Assembly: GCA_902795265.1 (NCBI GenBank)
Contig: CADBKM010000015.1
Coordinates: 1-49,603 of the forward strand
DNA from: an uncultured Eubacteriales bacterium
Lineage (GTDB): Bacteria > Bacillota > Clostridia > Peptostreptococcales > Anaerovoracaceae
Direction: 5' to 3'
DNA length: 49,603 nucleotides
Positions within the stretch are counted from its first letter, which is position 1. Each line of letters starts with the position of its first letter. Under the pieces are notes generated by a model. The model did not search any database. It was not told the origin of the DNA and saw nothing but the letters and a program-made list of their open reading frames with translations. This document shows positions 41,675-49,603 of the stretch, one piece after another. The position numbers were made by a program, and so were the translations under genes.

Positions 41675-43924
41675 ATGAGCATGATAAGACTGAAAAATGT
41701 CTCCAAGTTCTACTATAGCAAGGGTATTATCGCCAGCGGCATATCGAAGGTAAACCTCGATCTTGACGCGGGCGAATTTGTTGTGATCACCGGAGAGTCG
41801 GGCAGCGGAAAGTCCACACTGCTTAATGTCATATCTGGCCTTGATACGTATGAAGAGGGCGAGATGTATATCGAGGGCAGCGAGACCAGCCATTATACAG
41901 CCGAAGATTTTGAAAGATACAGACAAAAGTATATATCGTGCATTTTCCAGAGTTTTAACCTTGTTTCGAGCTACACCGTATTCCAGAATGTGGCGCTTGC
42001 CATGGAAATAGACGGACACGACGGGCATGAGATAAAGCAGAAAGTAAATGAGATCCTTAATAAAGTCGGTCTGTCCGCCTATAAGAACCGCAAGGTCTCG
42101 AAACTCTCGGGCGGCCAGAAACAGCGTGTGGCTATCGCCAGAGCGCTGGCAAAAGATACAAAAATACTTGTGGCAGACGAGCCTACGGGCAATCTTGACA
42201 GTGCCTCTGCAGAGGGCATAGTTGAGTTGCTCACAGAAATAGCTTCCGACAAGCTGGTAGTAGTGGTCACGCACAACTATGACCAGTTCAAAGACCATGC
42301 TACGCGTGTCATAAAGATGCACGACGGAAAGATCGTCGAAGACACCGGCGCTGCAGAAAGCTCCGCGGCAAAATCCGATCTTCCGGCTCACGGCAGAAGG
42401 ACTGCCAGATCCGAACACAGCTCAGAAAAGCGCAGCATCACATACGGAACACAGCTGAAGCTCGGAGTACGGAACACCTTCAATCTGCCGGCAAAATTCC
42501 TGCTCCTTCTGCTGGTGTTCATATTTGTGGTAGGTGCCGTCAGCGCGCAATACGTTTCCGTAAAGAAACAGAAGGATACCGTTTCAGAAGAAGGGTGGAA
42601 CAACTATTTCACCAATTACGACCCGAAGCGAATCGTTGTCGAAAAGCAGGATCACACTGCATTCACAAGGGCTGACTATGAGGCTCTTGAAAACGCTCCT
42701 CACGTCGAAAAGATCATACGCGAAGACATAATGTACGATTCTTCTGTTTATATGGAGAACGACCAGTTTTCGTTCGGCGGTTTTGCATTGAGCATAGGCA
42801 ACCTCGAGGGCGAACCCGATCTGGGAACACTTCCCGAAAAGGAAAATGATGTGGTCCTGTCAGGCTATGACGACGGATGGACTTTCGGAGAGAAGCCTGC
42901 CGATCTGATCGGAAAAGAGTTTACCGTGATGACCGATGACGGCGGCGAATACAAGATAAGAGTAAGCGGCATAGTGTTGAAGCCTGAAGACGATTCCATG
43001 TATTCCGGCAACAGCGAGATGTATCTTCCGGATTCGATGATGTCCGATATCAGGAGGGGAATGTACGCATCTTACAGCAACACTACGATGCTGATAAACG
43101 GAAATGAGGAGAAGCTCTATCCGGGAGCCGGCGGACTCGTGACAAACGAGAACGTCCCTGAAGGGTATATTCTTCTGCCTACAAGCTATGACTCCATGTT
43201 CAAAGAAGGCTATGCAGCCGGAAAGGAAGTGGATCTCCGTGCCAAGGCTCTTTATTATGATGAAAACCTGACTCTCATGATAATGGGTACATACGGCGAA
43301 AAGACCTTCGAAAAGAAGACCGGGCTGAAAAACCTCGAAGAGCATGACGGAGAGATCTACATAAATCCGGTCGATTACCGCAGGCTGTATGAGAAAGGCA
43401 GCTTCCAGACTTCCGTGTTTGTTGACGATACCAAAAATATGGAAGGCATGAAAGACATGCTTGAACGCGGCGGATACCACACGCTGGTGCTGAAAGACCA
43501 CATTTTCAATTTCATGAACAGCGATATCGTAAGCGTTATACAGCTTCCTCTGGCAGTCATCGTCTGCCTTGCCGTATTCTTTGTAGCTTATTTCGTTGTA
43601 AGGCTGATCCTTAAGTCGAGAGGCGTTTACTTTGCCACGCTCCGAATGCTCGGAATGGGCAAGGAACCTGCCAGACGCATAATGCGCGTCGAGCTCGTGC
43701 TGGTATGCGTGATAGCGTACGCTCTGTTCGGCGTCTTCATATACCTTAATTACAGAGGGCTTATCTTTAATGACAAGCTCATGGATTATATTACGTATCT
43801 GACTGTGAGAGACTATGCAGTGCTCGCGGTCATCCTGCTCGTCATGGCGGTCCTTATATCGGGAAGATTCATGAGGTCGATATTCAGGAACTCAGCCATG
43901 GGATCATACAGAGAGGAGGCGTAA
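41675..43924 (+). CDS. MacB-like ABC transporter, fused ATPase and permease (first)
   Basis: 749 residues. ATPase half (about 1-230): Walker [16 protein letters not shown]-loop FQSFNLV, signature [12 protein letters not shown], Walker [22 protein letters not shown]. After a linker comes TM1 (about 272-292, FLLLLLVFIFVVGAVS), an extracytoplasmic domain of about 325 residues, and three helices (about 620-740; LPLAVIVCLAVFFVAYFVV onward) with the FtsX-like turn VYFATLRMLGMGK. The layout is that of MacB/LolCDE mechanotransmission proteins, which use ATP to act on substrates outside the membrane. GGAGG lies upstream. The next gene is 3 bases away and encodes a paralogue, so the two probably form a heterodimer. 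Confidence 0.9.
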   Translation: MSMIRLKNVSKFYYSKGIIASGISKVNLDLDAGEFVVITGESGSGKSTLLNVISGLDTYEEGEMYIEGSETSHYTAEDFERYRQKYISCIFQSFNLVSSYTVFQNVALAMEIDGHDGHEIKQKVNEILNKVGLSAYKNRKVSKLSGGQKQRVAIARALAKDTKILVADEPTGNLDSASAEGIVELLTEIASDKLVVVVTHNYDQFKDHATRVIKMHDGKIVEDTGAAESSAAKSDLPAHGRRTARSEHSSEKRSITYGTQLKLGVRNTFNLPAKFLLLLLVFIFVVGAVSAQYVSVKKQKDTVSEEGWNNYFTNYDPKRIVVEKQDHTAFTRADYEALENAPHVEKIIREDIMYDSSVYMENDQFSFGGFALSIGNLEGEPDLGTLPEKENDVVLSGYDDGWTFGEKPADLIGKEFTVMTDDGGEYKIRVSGIVLKPEDDSMYSGNSEMYLPDSMMSDIRRGMYASYSNTTMLINGNEEKLYPGAGGLVTNENVPEGYILLPTSYDSMFKEGYAAGKEVDLRAKALYYDENLTLMIMGTYGEKTFEKKTGLKNLEEHDGEIYINPVDYRRLYEKGSFQTSVFVDDTKNMEGMKDMLERGGYHTLVLKDHIFNFMNSDIVSVIQLPLAVIVCLAVFFVAYFVVRLILKSRGVYFATLRMLGMGKEPARRIMRVELVLVCVIAYALFGVFIYLNYRGLIFNDKLMDYITYLTVRDYAVLAVILLVMAVLISGRFMRSIFRNSAMGSYREEA

Positions 43925-43927
43925 GGC

Positions 43928-46423
43928 ATGGTAAGACTGCAGAATGTAGATAAATACTTTTACCGCCGCAAGTCGAATCAGATACATGTTATCAACGACA
44001 CCTCGCTTGAGTTTGGAGAAACCGGCATGACAGCGCTGCTCGGTCCGTCGGGCTGCGGAAAGACGACCCTGCTCAACGTGATAGGCGGTCTTGATAAACC
44101 GGATAAGGGCAATATATACATAAACGGACAGAAGATAACCGGGAGGACTGCGGCAACTGTCGATAAGATACGAAACCTCAATATCGGTTACATCTTCCAG
44201 AACTACAATCTCATCGATGACATGACTGTCTTTGACAATGTCGCCATGGTGCTCAAAATGGTAGGCATAAAGGACAAGGATGAGATCAAGGAGAAGGTCG
44301 AATACGCGCTCGAACTCGTAGGCATGTACCGCTACAGAAAGCGCTATGCCGACATGCTATCGGGAGGAGAGAGACAGCGTGTCGGAATCGCGCGTGCCAT
44401 CGTAAAGAACCCGTCGATCATCATCGCTGATGAGCCAACCGGAAACCTCGACAGCGCCAATACGCTCGAGGTAATGAACATCATAAAGGCTATCTCGCGC
44501 GAAAAGCTGGTAATACTCGTCACTCACGAGGAAAACCTGGCCAACTTTTATGCCGACCGCATAGTCCGCATCCGTGACGGAAAAGTGGTATCCGATGAGA
44601 TCAACCACAACGCGGAAGGGCTTGATTACAGAATAGAGAACAGGATCTACCTGAAGGATATAAAAGACCAGCGCGTGCTCGGCGACGATGACCATAAGGT
44701 GCGCATTTTCAATGAAAGCGGCGGAAAGATGGATATCGACATCGTAATAAGCCGCGGAAACCTGTTCATACAGTCGCACGATCCGTCTTCAAGGATGGAG
44801 ATAGTAGATGAAAACTCGAGCATAGAGCTTGTTGACGATCATTACAGAGCGCTGACTGCAGAAGAGGCTGAGGCGAGGCGGTTCCATGCCGAACGCTTTG
44901 AGACGTCCAAACCGCTTAAGCATTCGTCTATCCTGAATACTTTCACCATGATTGCCTCGGGGTTCCGCACGGTGAGCAGATATCACATCCTGAAAAAGGT
45001 GCTGCTCGCGGGATTCCTGATTTCGGCCATGTTCATAACATATGCTGTCTCCAATATCGCAGGCATACTCAACATGCCTGACAATAAATTCGTTCAGGAT
45101 GACAAGTCATATGTAAGCATCGTGCAGAAGAAGGTGGCTGTCAAAGACTATCTCGATCTTGAAGCGGACCCGTCTGTCGAATACGCACTGCCGGGTGACG
45201 GGCATATCAACATGTCGATGCCGTACGATGAGTACTGGCAGACTTCAAACAGCGGAACTGTGTTCAACGGATCGCTCAGCTCATCGAACGATCTTACGGA
45301 GGATGACATGATCTGCGGAAGAGTTCCTGCGAACAGATACGAGGTAGCTGTAGATAAGCTGATACTCGACCGTCTGCAGTCTGATTGCGATATAATCCAG
45401 GCGGGTTACAAGACCCCTGAAGAGCTTGTCGGACGCCATCTGACTCTCAAAAACATGCCTGAATTCACTATCGTGGGCATTACAGACAAGTCCAGTCCGT
45501 GCATCTATGCTCCTGAGTCGATGTTCATCAGCATGATCGCAAACTCAGGCGGAGAGGACTTCTATGAAGACTCATACTCTGAAGATTATGAGGAAGAGCC
45601 TGAGACCTTCGATGAAGAAGGGCTTGTAAATGCGAGCGCTCCGAAGCCGGCGGCTCTGCTTGAATATGACCTCTATTCTGACGACATTGTCATTGACGAG
45701 GGAAGCAGCAAGCCTGAAAAAGACTATGAAGTGCTTGTTGACAAGGACTACGCAAAGTCCATGAAGATCGGAAAAGAGATAAAGACGAAGGTAAACGGCC
45801 ATAAGCTGACGGTCTGCGGATACTATACAAGCGACGAGGTCAGCGGAAAATTCTTTGTCAGCAGCAATACGATCAAGTACAGGGAGATCCGCGGTCATGA
45901 ATACATGACTGTTAAGGCTGCCGGTTCCAAAGAAGAGACTGTATCCGCGATGAAGTCTTACGGGGTCAAAGCCAGAGACCTGTATAAGTATCAGAAGAGC
46001 AAATACAGAAAGAGCCAGCTGTCCACTGTCAGGGCGTTCCTGCTGGTCGGTGCGATAATCATAATAATATCGCTGATTGAAGCGTTCCTGATCATGAGAG
46101 CGTCGTTCCTTTCGCGCATAAAGGAGGTAGGCACTCTCCGCGCGATTGGTGTGAAAAAGTCGGATATCTACAGGATGTTCACCGGCGAGATCCTCGCTAT
46201 TACCGTGATCGCATCCGTTCCGGGATGGCTCCTGATGAATTATGTGATCTATAAGCTGCAAGGCTTTACTTATCTTTCGGACATGTTCGTATGCACTCCG
46301 CAGACCGTACTGATATCGCTTGCGCTCATATTCGGCTTCAATCTGCTGTTCGGACTGATGCCGGTATTCCATACACTCATGAAGAGACCGGCAGAGATAC
46401 TGGCCCGTACTGATGTAAACTGA
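43928..46423 (+). CDS. MacB-like ABC transporter, fused ATPase and permease (second)
   Basis: 831 residues with the same plan as the preceding gene. ATPase motifs: [45 protein letters not shown] and VTHEENLA. Between ATPase and TM1 (about 355-380) is an extra ~110-residue segment. The extracytoplasmic domain (about 380-690) has a very acidic stretch near [17 protein letters not shown]. The last three helices contain [21 protein letters not shown], the typical FtsX-like loop. It is divergent enough from the first protein to suggest distinct roles in one complex. Substrate unknown; antimicrobial-peptide resistance or cell-surface protein release are family possibilities. Confidence 0.9.
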   Translation: MVRLQNVDKYFYRRKSNQIHVINDTSLEFGETGMTALLGPSGCGKTTLLNVIGGLDKPDKGNIYINGQKITGRTAATVDKIRNLNIGYIFQNYNLIDDMTVFDNVAMVLKMVGIKDKDEIKEKVEYALELVGMYRYRKRYADMLSGGERQRVGIARAIVKNPSIIIADEPTGNLDSANTLEVMNIIKAISREKLVILVTHEENLANFYADRIVRIRDGKVVSDEINHNAEGLDYRIENRIYLKDIKDQRVLGDDDHKVRIFNESGGKMDIDIVISRGNLFIQSHDPSSRMEIVDENSSIELVDDHYRALTAEEAEARRFHAERFETSKPLKHSSILNTFTMIASGFRTVSRYHILKKVLLAGFLISAMFITYAVSNIAGILNMPDNKFVQDDKSYVSIVQKKVAVKDYLDLEADPSVEYALPGDGHINMSMPYDEYWQTSNSGTVFNGSLSSSNDLTEDDMICGRVPANRYEVAVDKLILDRLQSDCDIIQAGYKTPEELVGRHLTLKNMPEFTIVGITDKSSPCIYAPESMFISMIANSGGEDFYEDSYSEDYEEEPETFDEEGLVNASAPKPAALLEYDLYSDDIVIDEGSSKPEKDYEVLVDKDYAKSMKIGKEIKTKVNGHKLTVCGYYTSDEVSGKFFVSSNTIKYREIRGHEYMTVKAAGSKEETVSAMKSYGVKARDLYKYQKSKYRKSQLSTVRAFLLVGAIIIIISLIEAFLIMRASFLSRIKEVGTLRAIGVKKSDIYRMFTGEILAITVIASVPGWLLMNYVIYKLQGFTYLSDMFVCTPQTVLISLALIFGFNLLFGLMPVFHTLMKRPAEILARTDVN

Positions 46424-46451
46424 TGCGCCGCTATCTGAAAAGGTGATAAAG

Positions 46452-47393
46452 ATGATGATAAATAAAGATATTAAATATATTAAATATATAATAAAGAACA
46501 TCATTCTGAGAGCGGCATGCCTGATGATGGCCGCGCTGATCGCATCCGTCATGCTGCCGGCAGATACGGTGTTTGCCGATACGGGTGATACGGCTCAGAA
46601 GAAAGCCGAAGAACCGATCCGCGAGGTGCATAAAGTCGGCGTAGGCAGCAAGCTGTACTGCTTCTTTGTGACGCACAATGTCGTGTTCACACCTGCTGAG
46701 ATAGAGGGCCTCAGCGATGAAGAGCTGAGTGCCGAGATACTTAAGCGTTCAGGCCTCTACATGAAGGAAGCCAACTGCAACAAGCCGTCGCATACAGCTG
46801 TCACTCCTGAAGCATGGGATAAAGACAAATGGCATTTATATATAAGCGATACAGACATAGAAGAGCTGCGCAGCGCAGAGCCTGTCGAAGGCGAGCCTGT
46901 AAAGCTGCATATGGATGTCAGGGTCAAGGATAAAACCGCGGATGAAGAAGCTGAGGAAGTATATTATTCGACCTTCAAACGGCTGAGTCCGAGGATAATC
47001 TTCATTGCGGTGGCGACAGAAGAGGATGCTGCTCTGGGCGAAGACATATGTGAAGAGGAGCAGCCTGCTCCTGCAAAGCAGGAAAAAAAGAAAAAGACCA
47101 AAAAACAGCCTTCCATCAAAGATGGCGGAGGCGGCGAAGCTGAAGAGATGCTGCCTGAGTACAGGACTATCAGCATGACCGACAGATCGGGAGGGCCTCT
47201 GGAAGAGACTCTTAAAGACGGCACACCGGTCACACTTGAATGGATAGAGCCTGACCGTCATGCAAAAAGTGATGCCGAAAAAACCTTCCTTGACCATATA
47301 CCGGGCAGGGCTTACGGGCTTGCCGCCGGTATTGCCGTTGTTGCTGCACTGATTGCCTTTGCTGCAGTCAGGAAAAAGCGCGGAAATGAATGA
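46452..47393 (+). CDS. unrecognised exported membrane-anchored protein
   Basis: Not recognised. From the ATG at 46452 (AAGGTGAT seven bases upstream; an upstream GTG at 46443 sits in the ribosome site) there are 313 residues. A signal peptide covers about residues 15-43 (RAACLMMAALIASVML... DTVFAD). The exposed part has two cysteine-containing segments (KLYCFFVTHNVVF, KEANCNKPS), then a Lys/Pro-rich linker (KQEKKKKTKKQPS) and GGGG. A C-terminal transmembrane helix with a basic stop (GLAAGIAVVAALIAFAAVRKKR) anchors it. It directly follows the MacB-like pair by 28 bases, so it may be their accessory or substrate-handling protein. Confidence 0.72.
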   Translation: MMINKDIKYIKYIIKNIILRAACLMMAALIASVMLPADTVFADTGDTAQKKAEEPIREVHKVGVGSKLYCFFVTHNVVFTPAEIEGLSDEELSAEILKRSGLYMKEANCNKPSHTAVTPEAWDKDKWHLYISDTDIEELRSAEPVEGEPVKLHMDVRVKDKTADEEAEEVYYSTFKRLSPRIIFIAVATEEDAALGEDICEEEQPAPAKQEKKKKTKKQPSIKDGGGGEAEEMLPEYRTISMTDRSGGPLEETLKDGTPVTLEWIEPDRHAKSDAEKTFLDHIPGRAYGLAAGIAVVAALIAFAAVRKKRGNE

Positions 47394-47414
47394 TTTCAGA
47401 AAAAGGTATAACAG

Positions 47415-47993
47415 ATGAAAACCGTTACAGAGGTAGAAAAGCCGATATTTGACTCCGTTGATATAGCCATGACAGGGTTGTGTGCTGCGCTTATAGCCGT
47501 GTGTTCATGGATATCCGTTCCTGCTGCGGTCCCGTTTACCATGCAGACGTTCGCGGTATTCGTCGCTGTCGGTGTGCTGGGAGGCAGACGCGGAACCTAT
47601 TCCGTGATATTGTATCTTCTGCTGGGAGCCATAGGTCTTCCGGTATTTTCAGGTTTTACAGGCGGCATAGGCCATCTTTTCGGGGCGACAGGAGGCTATA
47701 TTATAGGATTCCTGTTCTCGGCTCTTGTGATGTGGGCGATGGAGAAGGCTCTCGGCCGGAGCTTCAGGGTGCTCATAGTCTCAATGGCTGCCGGACTGCT
47801 GGTATGCTACATATTCGGCACTATCTGGTTCATCATGCTCTATACAAGAGATAACGGAAGCGTAGGAGTGATGACGGCTCTCGGCTGGTGTGTATTTCCT
47901 TATGTGATCCCCGATGCGCTAAAAATAGCGCTCGCCGCCGGGCTGACACGCAAGCTCAGGCCTGTGGTCGCGGGTACAGCAGACCAGCATTGA
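47415..47993 (+). CDS. bioY: biotin transporter BioY
   Basis: Biotin-binding S component of an ECF transporter, 192 residues, six membrane helices. Family stretches: AVPFTMQTFAVFVAVGVLGGRRG, YLLLGAIGLPVFSGFTGGIGHLFGATGGYIIGFL and YVIPDALKIALAAGL with the conserved aspartate and lysine. It works with shared EcfA/EcfT, which are not in the window, or alone at low efficiency. It lies 21 bases after the unrecognised membrane protein, so co-transcription is possible. No BirA operator palindrome was seen nearby. Confidence 0.95.
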   Translation: MKTVTEVEKPIFDSVDIAMTGLCAALIAVCSWISVPAAVPFTMQTFAVFVAVGVLGGRRGTYSVILYLLLGAIGLPVFSGFTGGIGHLFGATGGYIIGFLFSALVMWAMEKALGRSFRVLIVSMAAGLLVCYIFGTIWFIMLYTRDNGSVGVMTALGWCVFPYVIPDALKIALAAGLTRKLRPVVAGTADQH

Positions 47994-47994
47994 G

Positions 47995-48022
47995 TTGCAC
48001 ATACAAAAAAATATGCTAAAAT
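47995..48022 (+). promoter_or_regulatory. promoter for the GPH symporter gene
   Basis: TTGCAC (47995-48000), 16-base spacer, TAAAAT (48017-48022), right behind the bioY stop. Confidence 0.45.
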
Positions 48023-48038
48023 AAAGCGGGTAAAAAAG

Positions 48039-48066
48039 GGACAGTTGCGAAAACTGCTCTTTTTCT
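48039..48066 (+). terminator. weak terminator or leader hairpin after bioY
   Basis: CAGTT-GCGAA-AACTG with partial outer pairing GGGA/CTCT, then TTTTTC. It lies behind a possible promoter (47995), so it could end bioY or attenuate the next gene. Confidence 0.45.
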
Positions 48067-48116
48067 TATGTTTTTTATACTGAATAAAAAGTTGCGCTAA
48101 TTACAGGAGAAACAAT

Positions 48117-49475
48117 ATGCAGAAGAAACCTATCACCAACAAACTGCTGTGGATATTCGCGATAGGCCAGTTCGGATGGAGCCTGCTGTCGGGAATCGTT
48201 GCAAACTGGATGGTATACTACTATACCGGAACACCTGACGCTCAGAATCCTAATACGGGAATCTTTGCGATGGGCATCACACAGCACCCGATCCTTTTCA
48301 AGCTTACGCTCTTCGGACTCGTGCTGGCTGTAGGACGTATATTTGACGCCATTACAGACCCGCTGATCGCAGGGTGGTCAGACCGCTCAAAATACAAGGG
48401 CGGCCGCCGCATACCTTTCATGCGCACTATTGCCATCCCGTTTGCACTGGTAACTATCGGACTGTTCACTCTTCCGCAGACCGGAAACATCGTAGTGAAT
48501 GATGTGATACTCTTCGCTCTGCTCATTACGTTCTACCTGTTCATGACAATATTCTGCACTCCGTACAACGCGCTGATCGCAGAGCTCGGAGACACGCAGG
48601 AACACCGCATCAATGTTTCGACATATATCTCGTTCACTTTCATTGCGGGTCAGTCGATATCCTTCATGCTGCCTAACGTAGCCGGTGCGCTTCAGGGCGC
48701 GGTCGGACAGGCGGGCTCAGTCAGACTCGCTGTAGCTATAATGTCGACTATCGCCTGCATCGCGATGCTCATACCATCGCTCTACATCAAGGAGCGTGAT
48801 TATCTTGAGGCCAAGCCGAGTGAGACAAAAGCATTCTCATCGCTGCTCAAGACATTCCAGAACAGACAGTTCCGCCGCTTCGTATACAGTGACGTGATCT
48901 ACTTCTTTGCTCTGACACTTTTCCAGACAGGTCTGGCGTTCTACGAGACAAAACTGATGGGTATAGAAGACACCTGGACTTTCGTGCTTACTGCAACCAT
49001 GACCGCCATAAGCGTATGCCTTTATCCGGTCGTCAACAAGCTGGCACCTAAGCTCGGAAAGAAAAAACTGATAATCACCGGATTCTTCGGCTATGCGGTC
49101 GTATTCTTTATCACATTCATCTGCGGACAGGGCCTGTACTGGGGCTTCATAGTTGCGGTATGCGCAGCTGTGCCTATGGCCATCCTCGGAATTCTGCCTC
49201 AGGCATGTGTCGCAGACGTTGCGGAGCTCAGCCGTCTTGAGACAGGTGAGGACAGAAGCGGCATGTTCTTCGCTGCCCGTACATTCGCGTTCAAGATGGG
49301 CCAGGCTCTTGCCATGGTGGTGTTCACTTCCATCACAGTATCGGGAACACCTGCAAGCTACCGCGTGACAGCTGCTGTAGCCTTTGTCACATGCGTCATA
49401 GGAGCATGCCTGTTCTTCCTCTATAACGAAAAGATGATCCTGGCAAAGATCAGGGAAATCAAGGGAGAAGAATAA
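48117..49475 (+). CDS. MFS/GPH-family sugar:cation symporter
   Basis: Membrane protein of 452 residues with 12 predicted helices in the glycoside-pentoside-hexuronide:cation symporter family. Typical motifs: VGRIFDAITDPLIAGWSDRS with the cation-site aspartates, KGGRRIPFM, FCTPYNALIAELGDT, RTFAFKMGQAL and the internal repeat near ADVAELSRLETGEDRSGMFF, the usual VDYGE-like region in diverged form. Substrate unknown: sugars, sugar acids or other solutes with Na+ or H+. CAGGAG is 8 bases before the ATG. No sugar-degrading gene is next to it in the window. Confidence 0.88.
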   Translation: MQKKPITNKLLWIFAIGQFGWSLLSGIVANWMVYYYTGTPDAQNPNTGIFAMGITQHPILFKLTLFGLVLAVGRIFDAITDPLIAGWSDRSKYKGGRRIPFMRTIAIPFALVTIGLFTLPQTGNIVVNDVILFALLITFYLFMTIFCTPYNALIAELGDTQEHRINVSTYISFTFIAGQSISFMLPNVAGALQGAVGQAGSVRLAVAIMSTIACIAMLIPSLYIKERDYLEAKPSETKAFSSLLKTFQNRQFRRFVYSDVIYFFALTLFQTGLAFYETKLMGIEDTWTFVLTATMTAISVCLYPVVNKLAPKLGKKKLIITGFFGYAVVFFITFICGQGLYWGFIVAVCAAVPMAILGILPQACVADVAELSRLETGEDRSGMFFAARTFAFKMGQALAMVVFTSITVSGTPASYRVTAAVAFVTCVIGACLFFLYNEKMILAKIREIKGEE

Positions 49476-49505
49476 GACAGGCCTTCTGAACAGGATGAAA
49501 AACGA

Positions 49506-49571
49506 AGGGGCTGTCGCATTTGAAAAAATGTGGCAGCCTCTTAACTTGCCCGCCTATCGGCGGGCTGTTTT
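49506..49571 (+). terminator. two consecutive hairpins ending the symporter transcript
   Basis: First GGGGCTGTCGCATT pairs imperfectly with AATGTGGCAGCCTC (49507-49540) but has a poor T run. Then GCCCGCC-TATC-GGCGGGC (49548-49565) followed by TGTTTT is a good terminator. The remaining bases to 49603 show no gene. Confidence 0.8.
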
Positions 49572-49603
49572 GTGCAACATGCTTGAAGCCCTTGAAAATG
49601 CTT

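Noticed and set aside
49500-49545. Left end of an insertion sequence (GGGGCTGTCGCA-like end)
   Set aside because: The sequence folds as a hairpin after the symporter gene and no transposase follows before the window ends; cannot be supported.

Overview
The window is chromosomal DNA of roughly 50% GC, with short intergenic gaps, GGAGG-type ribosome binding sites, frequent ATGA/GTGA stop-start overlaps, and TTG or GTG starts with good Shine-Dalgarno sites. Gene content (AddAB-free RecJ/RecX/PcrA repair set, NAD+-dependent LigA, MgtE, DacF-type carboxypeptidase, FtsEX with an M23 peptidase, SBP lipoprotein, oxygen-sensitive Fe-S dehydratases, double-cubane reductase family) points to an anaerobic, amino-acid-using Gram-positive of the class Clostridia (Eubacteriales; an Anaerovoracaceae/Mogibacterium-like lineage is a guess). 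No phage, insertion sequence with a transposase, or CRISPR array is visible.

Layout. 1-7024: NADP-type glutamate dehydrogenase (minus strand, runs off the left edge), then pcrA, a 5'-nucleotidase gene that has lost its middle, ligA and mgtE. 7070-10808: a histidine phosphatase, an NhaC-family antiporter and a double-cubane-cluster BCR-family reductase. 10855-22299: one apparent ~11.4 kb operon: amino-acid ABC transporter (SBP, permease, ATPase), an M20 AbgB-like amidohydrolase and argC-J-B-D-G-H, driven by a TTGCAT-17-TATAGT promoter overlapped by ARG-box-like operators, so an ArgR-type control is predicted. A large branched inverted-repeat element sits between the SBP and permease genes. 22300-25252: tartrate dehydratase/class I fumarase subunits (minus) divergent from a malic enzyme (plus); together they could turn the fumarate released by ArgH into malate and pyruvate.

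25275-35081: a tightly packed cluster ftsE-ftsX-M23 peptidase-recJ-ctpA-PPTase-recX-tcdA-metallophosphoesterase-dacF, mixing cell-wall remodelling and DNA repair. 35100-35264: tRNA-Ser(CGA) with its own promoter and terminator. Right after it, 35311-35602 holds the most striking structure of the window: five copies of a 10-bp inverted repeat (TGTATTGCCT ... AGGCAATACA) with an exact 63-bp period and constant 20-bp and 23-bp gaps although the gap sequences differ. It is followed by a 33-codon membrane miniprotein gene with its own promoter and terminator.

36047-41324: GAPDH with an unusual cofactor-binding position, an HD hydrolase, a split ThrE-type exporter (minus), and a Na/phosphate cotransporter-PhoU protein whose leader carries a recognisable yybP-ykoY (manganese) riboswitch joined to an intrinsic terminator. 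41443-41600: a folded, gene-free stretch. 41608-49571: promoter, two tandem MacB-like ABC/permease fusions, an unrecognised membrane-anchored exported protein, the biotin transporter subunit BioY and a GPH-family sugar:cation symporter, ending with two hairpins. All calls come from reading the sequence; no database search was run.
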